DNA from: Actinomadura sp. NBRC 104425
GTDB lineage: Bacteria; Actinomycetota; Actinomycetes; Streptosporangiales; Streptosporangiaceae
Length of the DNA: 41,843 nt
Direction of reading: 5' to 3'
Assembly (NCBI RefSeq): GCF_030269545.1
Contig: NZ_BSTN01000037.1
Coordinates: forward strand, 1-41,843
This document shows positions 38,887-41,843 of the stretch, piece by piece. The notes below the pieces were generated by a model. That model made no database searches. It saw only the letters and a program-made list of their open reading frames with translations, and was not told where the DNA came from. Made by a program: the position numbers and the translations under genes. Each line of letters opens with the position of its first letter. The first letter of the stretch is position 1.

Positions 38887-39552
38887 TCAGCGCAGGTGGG
38901 CGAAGCGGGCCCGCCAGGTGGCGTACCATTCGGCGAACCACGGGTCGCCGCGGGTCGGCAGTTCGGCCAGCGGGATGATGTAGGTGCAGGTCTCGGCGTA
39001 GTAGCGGCGCTGGAAGTCGGGCGGCATCCGGTCCAGGGTCTGGACGTTGCTGACGCGGTCGGCGAGCTTGACCAGGATCGCCTCGCGCGGGGCGTCGCGC
39101 AGGCGGCGCAGGTAGGCGGTCTTGGCGGCGCGTTTGGCCTGGCGGCCGAGCCCGCCCGCCTTTCCGGGCGAAGCCCCGGGGGTCCGGGGGTCCGCCCCCG
39201 GAGACGGCAGGGCGGGCGGCTTGGTCACCCACTCGACCAGCTCGGCCACCCACGGGCCGAACTCGGCCTCCACGTCGCGGGCGGTGGCGCCGGTGTCCTC
39301 CACCACGTCGTGCAGCAGCGCGGCGGCCAGGATGGACGCGTCGGTCACGCCGCGTCCGCGCACCAGGACTTCGACGGCCTCCAGCAGGTGCTCCAGGTAG
39401 GGGGCGCCGGTGGGCCGGGTCTGGTCGCCGTGCCAGCGGCGCGCGGCGGCCGCGGCCCGGTCCAGCACGGCCAGGTCGCCGGGGGCGGCGCCGGACTCGG
39501 CGATGGCCGCGCGGGCCTGGTCCCACGTCCGCCATGTGGTGAACAGTTCCAC
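38887..39552 (-). CDS. HD-domain phosphohydrolase, RSH/MESH1-like
   Basis: This 221-residue protein resembles the hydrolase half of RelA/SpoT proteins and the small alarmone hydrolases. The metal and catalytic residues are His41, His55 (YLEHLLEAVE), His81-Asp82 with Glu85-Asp86 in ALLHDVVEDTG, and Asp165 with Asn169 in VKLADRVSNVQTLDR. Synthetase, TGS and ACT domains are absent. Hydrolysis of (p)ppGpp or another nucleotide is plausible but unproven. Residues of about 113-138 are a Pro/Gly-rich insertion encoded by a hairpin-forming repeat. The GTG at 39552 follows GGAGA at 5 nt. Confidence 0.86.
   Translation of the reverse strand: MELFTTWRTWDQARAAIAESGAAPGDLAVLDRAAAAARRWHGDQTRPTGAPYLEHLLEAVEVLVRGRGVTDASILAAALLHDVVEDTGATARDVEAEFGPWVAELVEWVTKPPALPSPGADPRTPGASPGKAGGLGRQAKRAAKTAYLRRLRDAPREAILVKLADRVSNVQTLDRMPPDFQRRYYAETCTYIIPLAELPTRGDPWFAEWYATWRARFAHLR
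39152..39219. repeat. Nested hairpin repeat inserted in frame in the HD-domain gene
   Basis: CCGGGGG-tccg-CCCCCGG (39184-39201) lies next to CCGGG-cgaag-CCCCGG-type sequence, and the whole is bracketed by CCGCCCGCC and GGCGGGCGG. The GGGGGTCCGGGGGTCC string is typical of intergenic repeats and terminators in actinobacteria, yet here it is coding. Confidence 0.65.
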
Positions 39553-39661
39553 CGGAATCTCCGTTCTGGCCGGGCCGTGTCGCGCGGGGGGCGCGGGACA
39601 CGGCATGGTGGGAGACGGTCTTGCAGCACAGTACGTGACGGCGGAAGGAGGCGGCACGGGC

Positions 39662-41695
39662 GTGGGCGGCAGGCGGTTCGGCGGGCGCCGGCGGGCGGCG
39701 GTCGGTGTCGTCTGCGGCGTGCTCGTCGTGGCCGTCTGCGGGGTGCTGGTGGTGCGGGTGGTCACCCGCGCCGAGTGGTGGCAGGTGCGGCACAGCGTCA
39801 CCGCCGTGCCCGTCTCGCCCCTGGCGGACGTCGGCCCCCCGCCCGGCCCGCTGGCGACGAGCTGGCAGCAGTCGGCACCGGTGCACCGGGGGCCGCTGGC
39901 CGGGTACAACAGCGTGGCGTTCGAGGTGGCGTACGGCCAGGCGGTGCTGGCCTCGGGAAGCGGCCTGGACGTCCGTGACGCCCGCACCGGCGCCGCCCGC
40001 TGGAGCTACCGGCGCATGGGCTGGACGATGCTCGGCTGGGCGGCCACCGGCACCCGGCTGGTCGGCTACTTCGAACGCGACGGCGACCGCGGCGAGCGGA
40101 TGATGGTGGGCTTCGACGCGCTGTCGGGCGCCGAGCTGTGGCGGCAGTCCGGCGAGACGCCCGCCTCGGTGGCCCGCACCACGCTGCGCTGGCCCGCCGG
40201 CTCGGACACCGTGCTCACCACCGACGGCGACCGCCGCGTCCTGTACGGGCGGTCGGCCGCCAACGGGGCCCGGCTGTGGACGCAGCGGCTCCCGGAGGGC
40301 TGCCGGCTGTTCGAGGGCGCCGCGCACGCCTCCGGCTCCGTGGAGAAGACGGCCGTCCTCGCCCTGGAGTGCGGCAAGGGCCCGAGCCGCCTGATCGCGG
40401 TCCGGCCGGACACCGGCGCCGTGCGCTGGACGCGCTCCCTGGACTCGGCGGACGCCCCCGAGGTGACGGTGCTGGACGGCGTCACGCTCGCCGCCGACGG
40501 CACGGCCCTGCGGGCCTACCGCGACAACGGCGACCGGCTCGCCGAGTGGTCCGGCGAGAACGTGTGCGACGACGTCATCTGCCCGGCCGTGGTCGCCGGG
40601 GGGCGCCTGGTCGTGGCGTACCGGCCGGACGGCGCGCGCCGGGGCGAACAGCGGCTGGAGGCGGTCGAGACGTCGTCGGGGCAGACGGCCTGGCGCCGCG
40701 ACGCCCCCGAGTACGCGGCGCTGGCCGCGGCGGGCGGCCGGATCTACGCGCTGCGGCCCCGGCTGTCGAGCGCGCTGCTGCCCGCCGGGGTGGACGTCGT
40801 CGCCCCCGCCGACGGCGCAACCCAGACGGTCGCGGCGCCGTTCGCCATGGACCCGGAGCTGGACGGGGCGCGGCCCTGGCTGGCGGCGGCGGGCGGGCTG
40901 CTGTACGCGGCGGTGCCCACGGCGACGCCGCGTCCCGGGGGCGCGGCCCGGCTGGTGGCGCTGCGCGGCGGGTCGGCCGGGCCGGGCCCCGCCGAGCTGG
41001 GCGGCACCCCGGCGGCGGACTGGCCGGACGCCTGCGCGCTGCTGCAACGGCCCGACCTGCTGGCCGCCCGGCTGGATCCCGACAGCGCCCGCCCCGACGG
41101 CGACCGGATCGGAGAGCAGAAGCTGCCGCATGCGGTGAGCTGCACCTACCAGGCGCCGGAGCAGGAGGGGCTGCCGGACGTCCCGCCGCTGACCGTCGCG
41201 CCGTCCGGCGGACCCTCCGAGCAGCCCTCCGGCCTCCCGGCGGAGCCGCGGGGCTCGGCGTCCCCGGAGCGCAGCGGCTCGGCGTCGCCGAGCGCGAGCG
41301 CCTCCGGTGGGAAGAGCCCCGGCCCCGGCGGGGACGGCGGCAGCCCCACCCCCGAGCCGAGCGAGAGCGGCACGGGGACCGGCGACGACGAGTGGGGCGC
41401 CCGCAGCCTCACCGTGACCGTCAAGTGGGTGGCGCCCACAGGGCAGGCCGCGTCGGCGCTGATGGAGTCGCTGCGGGCGGTCCAGTCCCAGGCGCGGCGG
41501 CGCACCGACATCGGCGGGGACGAGGCGTACGAGCTGGGCCCCACGGCCGGGACGATCGCCGTGCGGGTCGACCGCTACATCGTCGTGGTCACCGCCGCCC
41601 GCCCGCTCGGCGCGGCCAGCAGGCTGGCGCGCGCCGTCGCCGTCGGGCTGGCCGGGGGAGCGGGGCGCTCCCCGCAGCCGTCCAACTCGTCCTGA
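39662..41695 (+). CDS. Membrane-anchored PQQ-type beta-propeller protein
   Basis: This protein of about 677 residues has a short basic cytoplasmic start, one membrane helix at about 10-32 (VGVVCGVLVVAVCGVLVV) and a large extracytoplasmic part. Propeller blades of the PQQ-binding-like type recur: DVRDARTGAARWSYRRMGWT, GFDALSGAELWRQSG, GRSAANGARLWTQRLPEG, AVRPDTGAVRWTRSLD and AVETSSGQTAWRRDAPEYA. A Ser/Pro/Gly linker (about 520-580) leads to a C-terminal domain that resumes DACALLQRPDLL...VSCTYQ and TVTVKWVAPTG, reminiscent of DUF3558-like lipoprotein domains. GTG 39662 follows AGGAGG at 10 nt; ATG 39605 is an alternative. Ligand and function are unknown. Confidence 0.82.
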   Translation: MGGRRFGGRRRAAVGVVCGVLVVAVCGVLVVRVVTRAEWWQVRHSVTAVPVSPLADVGPPPGPLATSWQQSAPVHRGPLAGYNSVAFEVAYGQAVLASGSGLDVRDARTGAARWSYRRMGWTMLGWAATGTRLVGYFERDGDRGERMMVGFDALSGAELWRQSGETPASVARTTLRWPAGSDTVLTTDGDRRVLYGRSAANGARLWTQRLPEGCRLFEGAAHASGSVEKTAVLALECGKGPSRLIAVRPDTGAVRWTRSLDSADAPEVTVLDGVTLAADGTALRAYRDNGDRLAEWSGENVCDDVICPAVVAGGRLVVAYRPDGARRGEQRLEAVETSSGQTAWRRDAPEYAALAAAGGRIYALRPRLSSALLPAGVDVVAPADGATQTVAAPFAMDPELDGARPWLAAAGGLLYAAVPTATPRPGGAARLVALRGGSAGPGPAELGGTPAADWPDACALLQRPDLLAARLDPDSARPDGDRIGEQKLPHAVSCTYQAPEQEGLPDVPPLTVAPSGGPSEQPSGLPAEPRGSASPERSGSASPSASASGGKSPGPGGDGGSPTPEPSESGTGTGDDEWGARSLTVTVKWVAPTGQAASALMESLRAVQSQARRRTDIGGDEAYELGPTAGTIAVRVDRYIVVVTAARPLGAASRLARAVAVGLAGGAGRSPQPSNSS

Positions 41696-41717
41696 CCGTC
41701 CCGGGGGCGGTGCCTGG

Positions 41718-41843
41718 CTAGTTGTTCTGTCCTGACAGGTTGGTGACGCGGCTGGCGGGTGGGAGGCCGCCGAGTGCGGTGTGGCCGCGGTGATGGTTGT
41801 ACATGTGCAGCCAGGGCGCAAGCGCGGCGCGGCGTTCGCTCTC
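41718..41843 (-). mobile_element. C-terminus of an IS481-like transposase (partial, runs off the window)
   Basis: The minus strand encodes, from the window edge, LAPWLHMYNHHRGHTALGGL followed by PPASRVTNLSGQNN and a TAG at 41720-41718. The YNxxRxHxALGGxPPxxR motif is the conserved end of IS481/IS3-type DDE integrases, just after the catalytic Glu. The catalytic core lies outside the window. A terminal inverted repeat would be expected within the few dozen bases left of the stop, but only one end is present, so it cannot be defined. Confidence 0.85.

Noticed and set aside
38279..41821. A very long open minus-strand frame (over 1100 codons) spanning the propeller, HD, SRPBCC and decarboxylase genes
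   Set aside because: Its translation is Arg/Pro/Gly-rich with no domain. It is the antisense shadow of well-supported genes in high-GC DNA.
1..41843. tRNA, rRNA and riboswitch signals
   Set aside because: No cloverleaf, rRNA core or known riboswitch motif was recognised by eye on either strand. A covariance-model search would be needed to exclude small RNAs.

Overview
The window is a stretch of very high-GC chromosome from a mycothiol-producing actinobacterium. The evidence is mshA, a SenX3-RegX3/PhoU phosphate module, a CarD-type RNA polymerase regulator, the MEP isoprenoid genes ispD and ispF, frequent GTG starts, ATGA/GTGA overlaps, and several start codons that look leaderless behind a -10 hexamer. 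A cellulose-type LPMO with a CelR/CebR-type operator and the overall gene set suggest a soil saprophyte. Streptosporangiales (the Actinomadura/Thermomonospora side) is my guess; the genus cannot be read from the sequence.

Left part (1-11.5 kb): an accessory-looking patchwork. It holds an EamA transporter, a Sel1-repeat protein, a secreted AA10 LPMO, decayed remnants of an ABC permease, a response regulator and a histidine kinase, TetR and MarR regulators, a DODA-type dioxygenase divergent from the MarR gene across a tandem palindromic operator, an NAD-dependent epimerase, a PepSY remnant, a macrodomain hydrolase, an acyl-CoA synthetase-like enzyme, a methyltransferase and an SDR oxidoreductase.

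Middle part (11.6-20.9 kb): conserved core. mshA-YbjN-gpmA is followed by a strong bidirectional terminator. phoU and senX3-regX3 then diverge across a three-repeat PHO box. A lipoprotein and a membrane-anchored thioredoxin-like protein follow, and then carD-ispF.

Right part (21-41.8 kb): envelope functions. There is a DUF2637 membrane protein, a DUF6585-like protein, an LCP ligase divergent from a family 2 glycosyltransferase, a Pro/Gln-rich membrane protein, and ispD coupled to a glycerophosphodiester phosphodiesterase. These lead to a six-gene operon (29.06-34.84 kb) predicted to build a polar phospho-alcohol or glycolipid. It encodes a degenerate nucleotidyltransferase fused to a CDP-alcohol phosphotransferase, a DUF5941-like membrane protein, a second nucleotidyltransferase, an sn-glycerol-1-phosphate dehydrogenase homologue (archaeal-type glycerol stereochemistry), a second CDP-alcohol phosphotransferase with an altered active site, and a glycosyltransferase. 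This operon is the best candidate for an under-described system here. After it come a HelD-type RNA polymerase-associated ATPase, an acetoacetate decarboxylase-like gene next to a KstR-like palindrome, an SRPBCC protein, an HD/RSH-type hydrolase carrying an in-frame hairpin insertion, a membrane-anchored PQQ-type beta-propeller protein, and the C-terminus of an IS481-like transposase at the right edge.

I saw no rRNA, tRNA or CRISPR. Functions are read from motifs and neighbours only; no database search was possible.
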